Made by a program: the position numbers and the translations under genes. The notes beneath the pieces were generated by a model. The model searched no databases and was not told the DNA's origin. It was given only the letters and a program-made list of their open reading frames with translations. Below, piece by piece: positions 35,146 through 43,948 of a stretch of 63,458 nucleotides of DNA (position 1 is its first letter; the number at the start of each line of letters is the position of its first letter). This DNA is from Alkalinema sp. FACHB-956 (lineage in GTDB: Bacteria; Cyanobacteriota; Cyanobacteriia; Leptolyngbyales; Leptolyngbyaceae). The stretch lies in NCBI RefSeq assembly GCF_014697025.1, contig NZ_JACJRC010000028.1:1-63458 (forward strand). The letters run 5' to 3'.

Positions 35146-38100
35146 TTCAGAACTTCAGGACGAGCGATCGAACGAGACTTAATCGCAGAATGGGTGACAG
35201 CCTTTTTGGCTTCCGTCGGCTTGTCTGCATTTTGCTTGACTGAAGCCGTCGTGGTTGAGGTGGCAGCTGGAGTAGATGGGTTTTCTGCCACCGCTTCCCC
35301 TGTATTCTTCGGCTTCGGTGCCTTTTGTAGCCCAAATCCGTTGAATAGTTCATTCACCTTTACCGTCAGCCCCACGTAAGGCCCACCCGCCGATCGATAC
35401 CCATCAAAGTCGCGATCGTTGGCACTTCCAAAGGCATAGCCCGCAGACAATCGCAGATTCGGCGTGAGGTAATAGCCTGCCTCCAGCGCAAAGCCCGTTT
35501 CGCTATAGCCCGTCGTAGGTTGGCTAATCCAGCGCGCTTCTCCTGAAAGATCCCAGCTATAGTTCAGCCGATAGGTTGCCCGCAGTTGCGCCAAACTGGT
35601 CGTCGTCCTAGCTGTAAAATCATCCGCCAGGAACGTCTTGCTATTGCGTAGGGCAAACTTGCCGTAGAACTCCCAGTTCCAAGCCGGGGCATAGATCGCC
35701 TCCAGGCCAAACAGATGGTCCTCTGAGCCCGTCCCCGAACTGAATAATAAACTATCAGGAATCGTCGAGGGATTACGGCGATACTCATAGCGGAACAGCG
35801 CATTAAACTTATCGCTAGCCAAATCACGATAGGCCAAGCCCATTTTTAAGTTGGACGTGGTACCCAGACCGGAAATCCCCTGGTTGGCCGAGCTAGCCTG
35901 TTGATAGCGCACCAACGCTGTGAGAGAAGGACTCAGCTTACCCGTTGCCCCCGCAGAAATCACCGTATTCGTACCAGTGCTGGAACTGCGGTGATCAACC
36001 CGCGCACTGGCTTGGAAGTTAGGACTATCGTTGTACTCCAGCCCCACGCTGAAGCTGTCTCCCCCCTGCACGCCCAAGGAGGCCGCACTCTGCCCCGGCG
36101 CAAAGGGTTGAATAAACTGGGTACCCGTTGCACTTTGGCCAATGAAGCTACCAAACACGTGCTCGTAGGCCAAGTCCATCCGCAGCCCTGGCGAGAACCG
36201 GATGCCCTGCTTAATCCCGATCGCGCCACTGGTTGTCCAACTGCCCGCATCGCTATAGATTCCCGCCCGCCCGCTAATCGTCGTTTCCGGAAAGAGCTTG
36301 TAATCCCCGGCTAGAGACAGACTCGTGATGGATTTTCCGGCATACTGGCCACTGGTGAAAAACTGCTGGGCTAACTGCATATTGACGCCCTGCATCACCT
36401 GCCAGTTCAACCCCAACAACGTCCGATCAGGGTAATAGGCATCATTTTGCGACGACAGCGTCATTTCATTCTGTGCCAGGAAGGTCAGATTCTTCGCGAT
36501 CGGCATTGTGAACCGAGAGCGAAGTTGATCGGAAACCGTATTGGCACTGGGATTAATCCGATCGCTGCGATCGCGATGAATCCAATCCACCGTCAGATCC
36601 GCTGAACCAAAGCGCTGTTGAATGCCTGCGGTAATGCTCGTGAGGGAGTTATCCACCCGACTGCCGGGAACCGGAGCTTCGCGGGGCGTAAACAGATCAA
36701 ATTCCGTAATTAAGGGCTGTGCCGCAATTCCCTTATTTGTCTCGCGATCGTACTGAACTTTGAGATTGGTCGTCTCTGACACCTTGGCGGTCACCTGAGC
36801 CCCGTAACGGGTTTGTCCCGGCACAAAGCTCACCGTAGCATTATTGGCAAATCCCGAATCCGCCGATCGATAGTAGGCCCGCCCCTGGATACCCTTGGCT
36901 AATTCACCCTGGGCTTCGATGCGGTATGCGTTACCACTGACTTGCCCAAGTTCATTGGATGTGTTCTTAGAATGGGCGTATTCTGCAATCAGCGAACCCT
37001 TGGAACCTAGGCTGATAAAGGCATCCGCACCATAGAGTTCAAAGTCCCGTGCCCCCCGATCTTCCTTCCAGTAGGTCGCACCAAGCCAGCTTTCCCGATT
37101 TTGTTCTCGGGAGAAGTGATAGCGCGCCCGCGCGCCGTAGACCTTATTATCCGAACCGGGCTCATCATACTGATAGGTGGCCACAATCCGACGCACCAAA
37201 GGCGTACCATCAGACGCCACATCCGTGCGCAGAACGGGTTCCCGGAACAAAACCGTCCCGCGATCGTAGTCAATTTCGTAATCGGGGCCGCGCGTCAGTT
37301 TTTTACGTTCCAGCACCGTTCCAGGGCGGTTCAGTTCCTCCATCTCAAGGAAGATATCTTCACTACCTTCCGTCACCAAGCGTCGAGACAGGAAGTAATA
37401 GCCGCTCGTTCCATCGGGCGCGATCGTATCTCGCTGGAAGCCCTCCACATTGTTGGCATAGAGACCCGAAATTTGTAGATCGCCGAAATTATAATTCGCC
37501 TTGAAGCCGTGCAGTTGGCGCGTAAAGCTCGTAAACTCCTGGGACTTAGTGGCAAATTCCTCCGTGTTGTAATCCCCCCACATGGCGTAGTCAATGCCCG
37601 CACCGGGAGTCTTGGAGGTTCTTTCCAACCGCAGGTAAACGTTATCAATGGAAGGCGTCAGGATATCCGACTTAGAACTGTCCCCATAAACGGGGTATTG
37701 GTTTTCACAAAACTGATCCTGCCGGAAGAGGCGCACTGTTCCATCACAGGTTTTATTCAAAGGTCGATCGCTGTTGTAAGCCCCTGTGAATAACCAATCC
37801 CCAATTTTTCCCGTCGCGAACACCGCAGCATTGGCATCCAGTTGCCAGCCATTGTTGCCATCCGGCGGCACAAAGTCCTTCAAACTGCCGAAGAAATCCG
37901 TGCCCCGTCGCCCTAGGCGCACGTTGATCACCCCCGTGGCGATCGAGGGCCGCAGGTTGGTTTCAAAGAGCACCTGGGTAAAGGCTTCCAGTTCCAGGGT
38001 CTGGGCTTTGACGTTAACGGTTTTCGCCTCTAACCCCGCTTTCAACTCAGCACTAAACCGACCATTTTCCGCCTTCACTTGAAATCCCGGTTGGTCGGGG

Positions 38101-38816
38101 CTGGCATCTTTGGTGACCCACTCTCCACCATTACTAGCCAGCGTAATCATGCCATCGCGGTTAGAGCGATTGTTCTGGGCATCCAGCAGTTGCCCCTGAA
38201 TCGTTACTAAGGTTTTGCCATCGGCAGGCACACGGGTTGCACTGGGTTCGATTTGAATCCGCACGATCGCTCCTCGGGTTTGAACCGTGGTGCTAGCGGT
38301 CGCCATCGTCTTACCGTTGCTAATCACGTTCGCTTTAATGATGTTCGTCCCTTCTTTCAGGGCAACCCCATACCAAGTTTGTGTGATTAATCCCGCCCGA
38401 TCGTTCTGCTCCGTCCGACCAATCAACTTGTCATCCACCGGAACATCGCCCACCCGCAGATCCAGTTGACTTCCGATCGGATACTGCACCACGATCGTTG
38501 CCGCAGACGTATCCAGCACCGTATTCGGCGTAGGTGCCAGGATTTTCACCTGATCTACCGTAGCTGCAACTGACTTGGCGCTCTCTGGGGCTTGGGTCAT
38601 CAAACTAGGTTTGCTGATGCCCTGAATTTCTGCCTTCGGCAGGCTTGTCGCTTTCGTTGTCTTTTGGGCGGTTGTCGCTGGATTCGCAGACTTCGCCGTA
38701 GATTCATTGGAGGGGTTGGCAGTGGCCAAGTTAGGCACTAAGGCGATCGCAGCCACATCACTGGCTAAAAGGATCCCCAGGAGGTAAACATTTTTGGAAC
38801 ACTTTTGGGATTTCAT
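35142..38816 (-). CDS. Very large outer-membrane beta-barrel protein with Ig-like domains
   Basis: A 1224-residue predicted outer-membrane protein. Order: signal peptide (about 1-33, ending NLATANP); a Ser/Thr/Lys-rich linker; a first Ig-like domain (about 90-180, VKILAPTPNTVLDTS); a second, invasin-type Ig-like domain (about 183-285, RIQIEPSATRVPADGKT); a long run of alternating amphipathic strands with aromatic girdles (about 290-1165); and a 60-residue Lys/Pro/Thr-rich tail. The barrel region is about 870 residues, enough for well over 30 strands at ordinary strand length. No TonB box or plug is evident. Its ATG overlaps the stop of the upstream DUF11/SdrD_B gene (ATGA), implying coupled translation. 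It could be an exporter or anchor; neither is shown. Confidence 0.8.
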   Translation of the reverse strand: MKSQKCSKNVYLLGILLASDVAAIALVPNLATANPSNESTAKSANPATTAQKTTKATSLPKAEIQGISKPSLMTQAPESAKSVAATVDQVKILAPTPNTVLDTSAATIVVQYPIGSQLDLRVGDVPVDDKLIGRTEQNDRAGLITQTWYGVALKEGTNIIKANVISNGKTMATASTTVQTRGAIVRIQIEPSATRVPADGKTLVTIQGQLLDAQNNRSNRDGMITLASNGGEWVTKDASPDQPGFQVKAENGRFSAELKAGLEAKTVNVKAQTLELEAFTQVLFETNLRPSIATGVINVRLGRRGTDFFGSLKDFVPPDGNNGWQLDANAAVFATGKIGDWLFTGAYNSDRPLNKTCDGTVRLFRQDQFCENQYPVYGDSSKSDILTPSIDNVYLRLERTSKTPGAGIDYAMWGDYNTEEFATKSQEFTSFTRQLHGFKANYNFGDLQISGLYANNVEGFQRDTIAPDGTSGYYFLSRRLVTEGSEDIFLEMEELNRPGTVLERKKLTRGPDYEIDYDRGTVLFREPVLRTDVASDGTPLVRRIVATYQYDEPGSDNKVYGARARYHFSREQNRESWLGATYWKEDRGARDFELYGADAFISLGSKGSLIAEYAHSKNTSNELGQVSGNAYRIEAQGELAKGIQGRAYYRSADSGFANNATVSFVPGQTRYGAQVTAKVSETTNLKVQYDRETNKGIAAQPLITEFDLFTPREAPVPGSRVDNSLTSITAGIQQRFGSADLTVDWIHRDRSDRINPSANTVSDQLRSRFTMPIAKNLTFLAQNEMTLSSQNDAYYPDRTLLGLNWQVMQGVNMQLAQQFFTSGQYAGKSITSLSLAGDYKLFPETTISGRAGIYSDAGSWTTSGAIGIKQGIRFSPGLRMDLAYEHVFGSFIGQSATGTQFIQPFAPGQSAASLGVQGGDSFSVGLEYNDSPNFQASARVDHRSSSTGTNTVISAGATGKLSPSLTALVRYQQASSANQGISGLGTTSNLKMGLAYRDLASDKFNALFRYEYRRNPSTIPDSLLFSSGTGSEDHLFGLEAIYAPAWNWEFYGKFALRNSKTFLADDFTARTTTSLAQLRATYRLNYSWDLSGEARWISQPTTGYSETGFALEAGYYLTPNLRLSAGYAFGSANDRDFDGYRSAGGPYVGLTVKVNELFNGFGLQKAPKPKNTGEAVAENPSTPAATSTTTASVKQNADKPTEAKKAVTHSAIKSRSIARPEVLK

Positions 38817-40387
38817 TTAGCAACCTCCTGGGCTGCGGGCGTCACAGCGAAATTCATACGAACCAAACCACCGGGGGATAAATGCACCAATCGAGATTGA
38901 CTATTCCGTTCTTTAAACTTGCGATTGGGTGCGAAGGTGTAACCTGGAATGCTGCTGAGATCCAAAACCCCCGTGCGATACCCCGAGATCACATTCGCTA
39001 CGGAGAACAGGCCATTGGCATCAGTTGTAATGCGATTACCATCATCTAAAATCACAACGGCATTGGGAATTCCAGGTTCACCGGGCTGTTGTTCACCATC
39101 AAAGTTTTTATCCTCAAACACGCGGCCTATCAGGGTACCGCAATCCGAGAGTAATCCAGGGCGAATCCGAAGCTGGTGGGAGGCGGGGCCGTCTTTGACG
39201 GTTTGCTGGTTATCCGCACGGCGACCTTGAACGGAGGCTAGATTTTTACCATTGCCTCGAATGGCGTCGGGGGTGAGGGTCGCGGCGTAGGCGATGTTGA
39301 TAATTTGAACTTGGTCGATCGTTTGAATGCCGGGTAAATTGACCCCATTCAGGTTGAACACTAAGCTTCTACCGTTGGCCGTTGCTTGAATAGGTAGGGA
39401 TTGTTTTTGGTACTCTGCCTTAGCTGAACCTTCACGGTATCGGAAGCCAAAGGGTAATTCATCCGTTACCTGCAAGTTGTTCACTACGGAGCTAGAGAGG
39501 TTACGGAGGGTCAGTCGGTAGACCACCGTGTCCCCCGGTTGCGCCGCTGCCCGATCCGCCGTTTTCACAATTTGCACTTCCTGGGCTTGGCACACACTTG
39601 CATTCAGATCCAACGCTGCCAAAATTAGGGAAGTTGTTGCAGCGTTAGACACCTGTATACTGCCAGTCATGGAACTTTGGTTACCATTAGACGTAACGGG
39701 TCTCCCGTCCAAGGATGTGGCAGTGTAGGCCACGACATCCCCATTTCTAGAATCAATCCGAATTTGAATCCGCCGTTGACTATAGATTGAATTCGGTGGA
39801 GTATTAATGACCAAAATATAGGTTCGCCCAATATCCAACTGGCCACGATTGGGATCTAAGAGAAAGTTATAGGTTCCGTCACTACTGGGGGGCAAAAAGT
39901 AAGGATTACTATTTTCAGTATTCGGCGCAAGTCCTTGCAATACCCCATTATTAGGAACATCCGGGAGTTCCGTTCGCGTTAGGGAGACAAGCTGCCCTAA
40001 ACTCGTTCCCGTCGGATCGTTGGGATTCGCCTCATACAAAGCCGTACTAAATCCAGCATAGTTGGGCAATACTTCACCGGCACAACCCACAATACGGCCT
40101 AAGGGGTCAATCAATTGAGCGGTTACTTGACTTTGGATCTGCCCGGTCACGCCTTGAAACTGCTGGACTTGGGGATATTTAGCCTGCGATACGGTGCTGT
40201 AACCATAGGCAGCTTGGTTCACAAGTGGATAGGTTTCTGTGGGTTGGGATACTTGCTGGGCTTGCGCAGCCGATGCCCAGGGATTCGCAACGCCATTGGC
40301 CACAACCAGAAGTGCTAACCAAAAGGTTGATTTTTGAGGAGCGATTTTCTGAAAAACGCGACGGGAAGAACAAAATCGTGGCGGCAT
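38813..40387 (-). CDS. Exported DUF11 and SdrD_B domain protein
   Basis: A 524-residue exported protein from the ATG at 40387; a TTG at 40420 lies upstream in frame. Signal peptide ends near ASAAQAQ (about 44). The N-terminal region (about 45-270) is beta-rich and unassigned. A DUF11 domain follows (about 280-400, AAQPGDTVVYRLTLRNLSSS), then an SdrD_B-like domain (about 430-500, GRVFEDKNFDGEQQPGEPGI). SdrD_B domains usually bind Ca2+ through such Asp-rich loops. The stop codon overlaps the ATG of the barrel gene by four bases, so the two proteins are probably made in a fixed ratio and work together. Confidence 0.85.
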   Translation of the reverse strand: MPPRFCSSRRVFQKIAPQKSTFWLALLVVANGVANPWASAAQAQQVSQPTETYPLVNQAAYGYSTVSQAKYPQVQQFQGVTGQIQSQVTAQLIDPLGRIVGCAGEVLPNYAGFSTALYEANPNDPTGTSLGQLVSLTRTELPDVPNNGVLQGLAPNTENSNPYFLPPSSDGTYNFLLDPNRGQLDIGRTYILVINTPPNSIYSQRRIQIRIDSRNGDVVAYTATSLDGRPVTSNGNQSSMTGSIQVSNAATTSLILAALDLNASVCQAQEVQIVKTADRAAAQPGDTVVYRLTLRNLSSSVVNNLQVTDELPFGFRYREGSAKAEYQKQSLPIQATANGRSLVFNLNGVNLPGIQTIDQVQIINIAYAATLTPDAIRGNGKNLASVQGRRADNQQTVKDGPASHQLRIRPGLLSDCGTLIGRVFEDKNFDGEQQPGEPGIPNAVVILDDGNRITTDANGLFSVANVISGYRTGVLDLSSIPGYTFAPNRKFKERNSQSRLVHLSPGGLVRMNFAVTPAAQEVAK

Positions 40388-40583
40388 GGTGAGAGCAGAG
40401 TAAAGTCTAGCAATTCGCAAGTTCGTTAACAGGTTTGTTTGTTAACAGGCTGATTCAATCAGTTAGTCAACCAGGTGAATCAATCTAGTTATGCTGTGAG
40501 CAGAAATTTGAGGGAGGTAGATGATTACAGGGATTAGTTGATTAATGGGGGTGAGTGAACCAGCGATCGTGGGATTTGCTCTA

Positions 40584-40611
40584 GACTGCAAACACTTGAC
40601 TGCAAACACTT
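40584..40611. repeat. Tandem repeat, 2 x 14 bp
   Basis: gactgcaaacactt occurs exactly twice in tandem (40584-40597, 40598-40611) in the 295-base spacer downstream of the short DUF11-like gene. Confidence 0.85.
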
Positions 40612-40682
40612 TCCCGCCGACAGATATTCTCAAGGGGAAATTCATGGTGCTGTTTAATCGCCATGCACTTCCCCACTCACCC

Positions 40683-41243
40683 TTAGCGCACTCTAACTTG
40701 GTAAGCAATGTTGACATTTCCACCAGGAGCCAGTTCTCCGCCCCACTGCCAACGAATGTGGGTATAGCTTTCTGCGGGGGCAGGGCGATTTTCCACCTTG
40801 CCATTAGCCGTCCGGACAGGAACGGTCGGATTGGCTACAAAGCTCTTACCGCCATCAATGCTATAAATCACATCCGCACCTTTGCCCTTAGCAGCGGAAT
40901 TCATCACATAGGTGGTGCCTTTGGGAACCGGCTGAGTGAGGGCGAATTTTCGAGCAGCCCGATTCCCTTGATTCTTGCCCGTTAAGGAGTATCGCAAAAT
41001 ATCCCCAGGACGGGCAGAATTTTGGCCCCCGATCGCTTGCCAGGTGACTTGTTCTTGTCCCTGGGAGTTGCGAGCGACAAGACGTTTTTCAGCGACTAAT
41101 TGCAGGCGCACATCCGGTCGTTGGGCATTTTGCGCGATCGCAGACCCACCGAAAAAGCCCTGGGAAAAGAAGGCAGCATGGCCGATCGGCGCTGCTAACA
41201 CCAGCGCTAAGGTAGAAAAACCGAGAATCAATGAACGTTTCAT
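40683..41243 (-). CDS. Short exported DUF11-like protein
   Basis: A 186-residue protein from the ATG at 41243; the frame stays open to 41303. The signal peptide (about 1-40, ending SAIAQ) precedes a single DUF11-like domain (about 45-186). It has the typical GDILRYSLTGKNQGNRAARKF opening, VPKGTTYVMNSA in the middle, and a final strand GGNVNIAYQVRVR. DUF11 domains are beta-sandwich repeats of surface proteins. As a one-domain member it may be a subunit or cap for the larger proteins of this locus, which is inference. It lies between the 835-aa protein and the DUF11/SdrD_B-barrel pair on the same strand. Confidence 0.82.
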   Translation of the reverse strand: MKRSLILGFSTLALVLAAPIGHAAFFSQGFFGGSAIAQNAQRPDVRLQLVAEKRLVARNSQGQEQVTWQAIGGQNSARPGDILRYSLTGKNQGNRAARKFALTQPVPKGTTYVMNSAAKGKGADVIYSIDGGKSFVANPTVPVRTANGKVENRPAPAESYTHIRWQWGGELAPGGNVNIAYQVRVR

Positions 41244-41282
41244 AGGAATGAGAAAATCTGGGGGTGACAAAATGACTGGAAA

Positions 41283-41312
41283 GTTCAAAACCAGTGAGTT
41301 CAAAACCAGTGA
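41283..41312. repeat. Tandem repeat, 2 x 15 bp
   Basis: gttcaaaaccagtga occurs twice exactly (41283-41297, 41298-41312), about 40 bases upstream of the short DUF11-like gene on the minus strand, in its likely leader. Confidence 0.85.
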
Positions 41313-41440
41313 GATTGAGTCGGTGGGATTGAAGCGGTCTATCGATCGTGACTTCAGTCCTTGAGCGCCTAGACCGCACCAATCTTCGCTACACCGTGGA
41401 GTATTCGCTAAACCATGGTGTGTAATGAGACACTAGTTCA

Positions 41441-43948
41441 CTAGTTGATTTTGCGCTTGAAGGTGAAGGAACCACTCGCGCCCGGTTGAATCACCACACC
41501 CGGCCTGTGAACATACTCCACAACGTCAGCGGCCTTCGTTGTGCCCGTTTGCTCACCTGAAGGATTGTAGGTCGTCGTTCCGTAGGTCACTACTACTGAG
41601 CCAGTGACATGGCTGGTAATAATTTCCCCGTTGAGTTCCTGTGCCCAAGTGTTAGTACCGTTGTCACCATTCTCAGTAATCGTGATGTTTTGAGCATCCA
41701 GAATGATGTTGCCAGTGCCAACTGGTGCAATGGAGATGTTTTCGTAGGTAATCCGATACTCGATCGTCCGACCCGGTGCAGCCTTAGAAGCCAACAAAGC
41801 ATTGTTATCGGTATACGCTTGCAGCACAGTCGTGCCATCAGTATCCAGGATTTGCGCCTGTTTACGTAGCTTCAGATAACCGACGTAGACCCGATCGATC
41901 GTCCGGTTTTGGGTCGTTTCAGCGGGATCAGGACGAGAGTCCCCATCAACATCCTTGAAGGCATAGATGGGAATCGAGTAACCAACGCCAGTATCCGTAG
42001 ACTGCGGCGTTGCACCAGGTAAATCTACTGAAACGCCATAGTTGATGGTTTGTCCCGGAGCCAGTGTGGGAATCAGAATCGCTGTTCCTGACTCAAACAC
42101 AAAGTTGCCAACCCCTGCATCATAGCGATACACCGCACTCTGTCCACCATAGGTAATCGTCACTTTGGTGCCATCGGGAGGCAGGATTTCTTGGGAACTC
42201 GGTGTGAAACCCAAAGTATCCGGCACCAGCAAGATATTGGTCAGTGGGTTAATGGTGTCGGGGTTGCTGATCGAGTTTTGGAAGGTGGCATCGATGGTAG
42301 TAGCCGTGAAGTCTACCGTTTGACCCGGTGCAATATTAGCAGGCACATTCGTGCTGCGGTTAGTGAAGTCATCGTTGTTATTGGTTGGGCCAACGGCACC
42401 AGGCACACCTGCGGGGCCATTCAGCACCGTTCCCGGCAGCGCTACGGTGTAGACGTTATCTTCCCCACCAGGGCCAACGCCGCTGTTGTCGTTATTGTTG
42501 TCTACGCCATCGTTGGTTGGATTGGCTTGCCCCGTGGGAACGTTGTTAGAGCCTGGGGTCAGGATTGTACCACCAGGCGGAACAAAGGGGGAACCATTGT
42601 CGTTAAAGTTCGAGGGATTTTGGTCACCGGATTCGTCATAGACCAGAGGAGCCGTCGGGCCTGTATTGCCTTGAGTTTGCCCCATCACTTGAGCAATGTT
42701 GGCAATGTTGACAGGGGTAGTGGAACCTACAGGAATGCCACTGGTAATCACCTTAAATTCAAACCCTGTGACTGTGGTGCCTTCGTTAATGGGGCCATTC
42801 ACGCCAGTGTCGTAGACGAAACCAATCCGGGTAGCCGCTGCACTGAACGTGGTAGACCAGTTCGCTTGGGTTGCTGGAACACTCAGGGCATCAGTGGTGT
42901 AGACCGCAGTCCAGTTAGCGGGTGCTTTTACGTCAGCAGCACTGGTCAGTGCCGTACTAGTGGGAACGGCATCAGAAACCAAAACACGGTTTGCGCCAAC
43001 GCCATTTACCGTAATCCCTACCAACTTACCAGGAGTAATTCCGACGCTACCTGCAGGAGCCGTAGATTCTACCTCTAGACCCAGTCCATAGGTGATGATG
43101 TCATCCTCTAACTTCGCTGGGTCTTGCGCATTCACCGCGAGGCGATTCTTCAGAATTGTCGCCAAGGCTTGGGCTTGGGAACCAACGGTTACCGTTTGTA
43201 CTGCACTGGCTTCCCGTTCTGCCGAGGCCGGTAATACTGCAGAGGCAGGCCCCGTTTCGCCAGCATAGTCCACCGTTCTGACTTCGGTGTTCAGGGCATT
43301 ATCAGGAGCATCGGGTTGGTTCTGGGTCGCGGTGGTGTTATCGTTCGGGCCAGTGTCCCCCAATCGCACGACAATGTTTGCACCGGAAGCAGCCAAGTTA
43401 CTAACCGTGACAGGAACGCTGACCACATAGGAAAATCCAGCGGGGAGAACACCAGCGGGGTTAGCACCGATCGCGGGGAGACCTGCAATACTACCAGTAG
43501 GATTCGCAGTCACGGCTACGGGTGCGAAGTTCGTCCGATTGCCATTAGCATCGATGTAGCCCGTAATGAAGGTTTGGGTTGCGCTTCCAGGCCCGGTGAC
43601 TGACGGTGTGGGCGGAATAAATAATTGAGTGGTATCATTCCCCGCGTTCTCAACCTTAAATTCGTAGTTGATGACATCGTTGGGTAAGACACTGCCGCCG
43701 TTCTGGTCGATCGTTGCCAAAGGTGTAACAAAGACACCCGCCACTTCCGCGATCGTGACTGTTACGGTATTAGAAGTCGCGTTAAACGTGGTTCCATTAG
43801 GATCTTCATAGGTCGCTGTTGCAGTGTTGCTAATGGGCGTCCCCACTGGAGTTTCAGCAAGCAGAGGTAAGGCCAAAGGAAGTGTGCTACCCACCATTAA
43901 AGTAGCAGCTAGCAAACGGCGATAAGCCGCACGATTTTTAACTTGCAT
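41441..43948 (-). CDS. Large exported DUF11-type surface protein
   Basis: An 835-residue exported protein and the first gene of the surface locus. Signal peptide about 1-32 (ending LPLLAETPVG). The rest is a chain of DUF11-like beta-sandwich domains: GTPISNTATATYEDPNG (about 36), VLPNDVINYEFKVENAGND (about 90), further units around 390-440 and 545-680, and a last one with APGRTIEYRITYENIS (about 735). Asp/Asn-rich loops (NNNDNSGVGPGGEDN; FKDVDGDSRPDPAE) resemble Ca2+-binding loops. It ends GSFTFKRKIN, similar to the ends of the two stalk proteins. No anchor signal is visible. The composition (Thr, Asn, Gly, Pro-rich, nearly Cys-free) fits an extracellular fibre or coat. Confidence 0.85.
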   Translation of the reverse strand: MQVKNRAAYRRLLAATLMVGSTLPLALPLLAETPVGTPISNTATATYEDPNGTTFNATSNTVTVTIAEVAGVFVTPLATIDQNGGSVLPNDVINYEFKVENAGNDTTQLFIPPTPSVTGPGSATQTFITGYIDANGNRTNFAPVAVTANPTGSIAGLPAIGANPAGVLPAGFSYVVSVPVTVSNLAASGANIVVRLGDTGPNDNTTATQNQPDAPDNALNTEVRTVDYAGETGPASAVLPASAEREASAVQTVTVGSQAQALATILKNRLAVNAQDPAKLEDDIITYGLGLEVESTAPAGSVGITPGKLVGITVNGVGANRVLVSDAVPTSTALTSAADVKAPANWTAVYTTDALSVPATQANWSTTFSAAATRIGFVYDTGVNGPINEGTTVTGFEFKVITSGIPVGSTTPVNIANIAQVMGQTQGNTGPTAPLVYDESGDQNPSNFNDNGSPFVPPGGTILTPGSNNVPTGQANPTNDGVDNNNDNSGVGPGGEDNVYTVALPGTVLNGPAGVPGAVGPTNNNDDFTNRSTNVPANIAPGQTVDFTATTIDATFQNSISNPDTINPLTNILLVPDTLGFTPSSQEILPPDGTKVTITYGGQSAVYRYDAGVGNFVFESGTAILIPTLAPGQTINYGVSVDLPGATPQSTDTGVGYSIPIYAFKDVDGDSRPDPAETTQNRTIDRVYVGYLKLRKQAQILDTDGTTVLQAYTDNNALLASKAAPGRTIEYRITYENISIAPVGTGNIILDAQNITITENGDNGTNTWAQELNGEIITSHVTGSVVVTYGTTTYNPSGEQTGTTKAADVVEYVHRPGVVIQPGASGSFTFKRKIN

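Noticed and set aside
25646-43948. Horizontally acquired island with mobility genes
   Set aside because: No integrase, transposase, tRNA or flanking direct repeat was seen at the borders. HIP1-like words continue through the region, so transfer is not supported by sequence alone.
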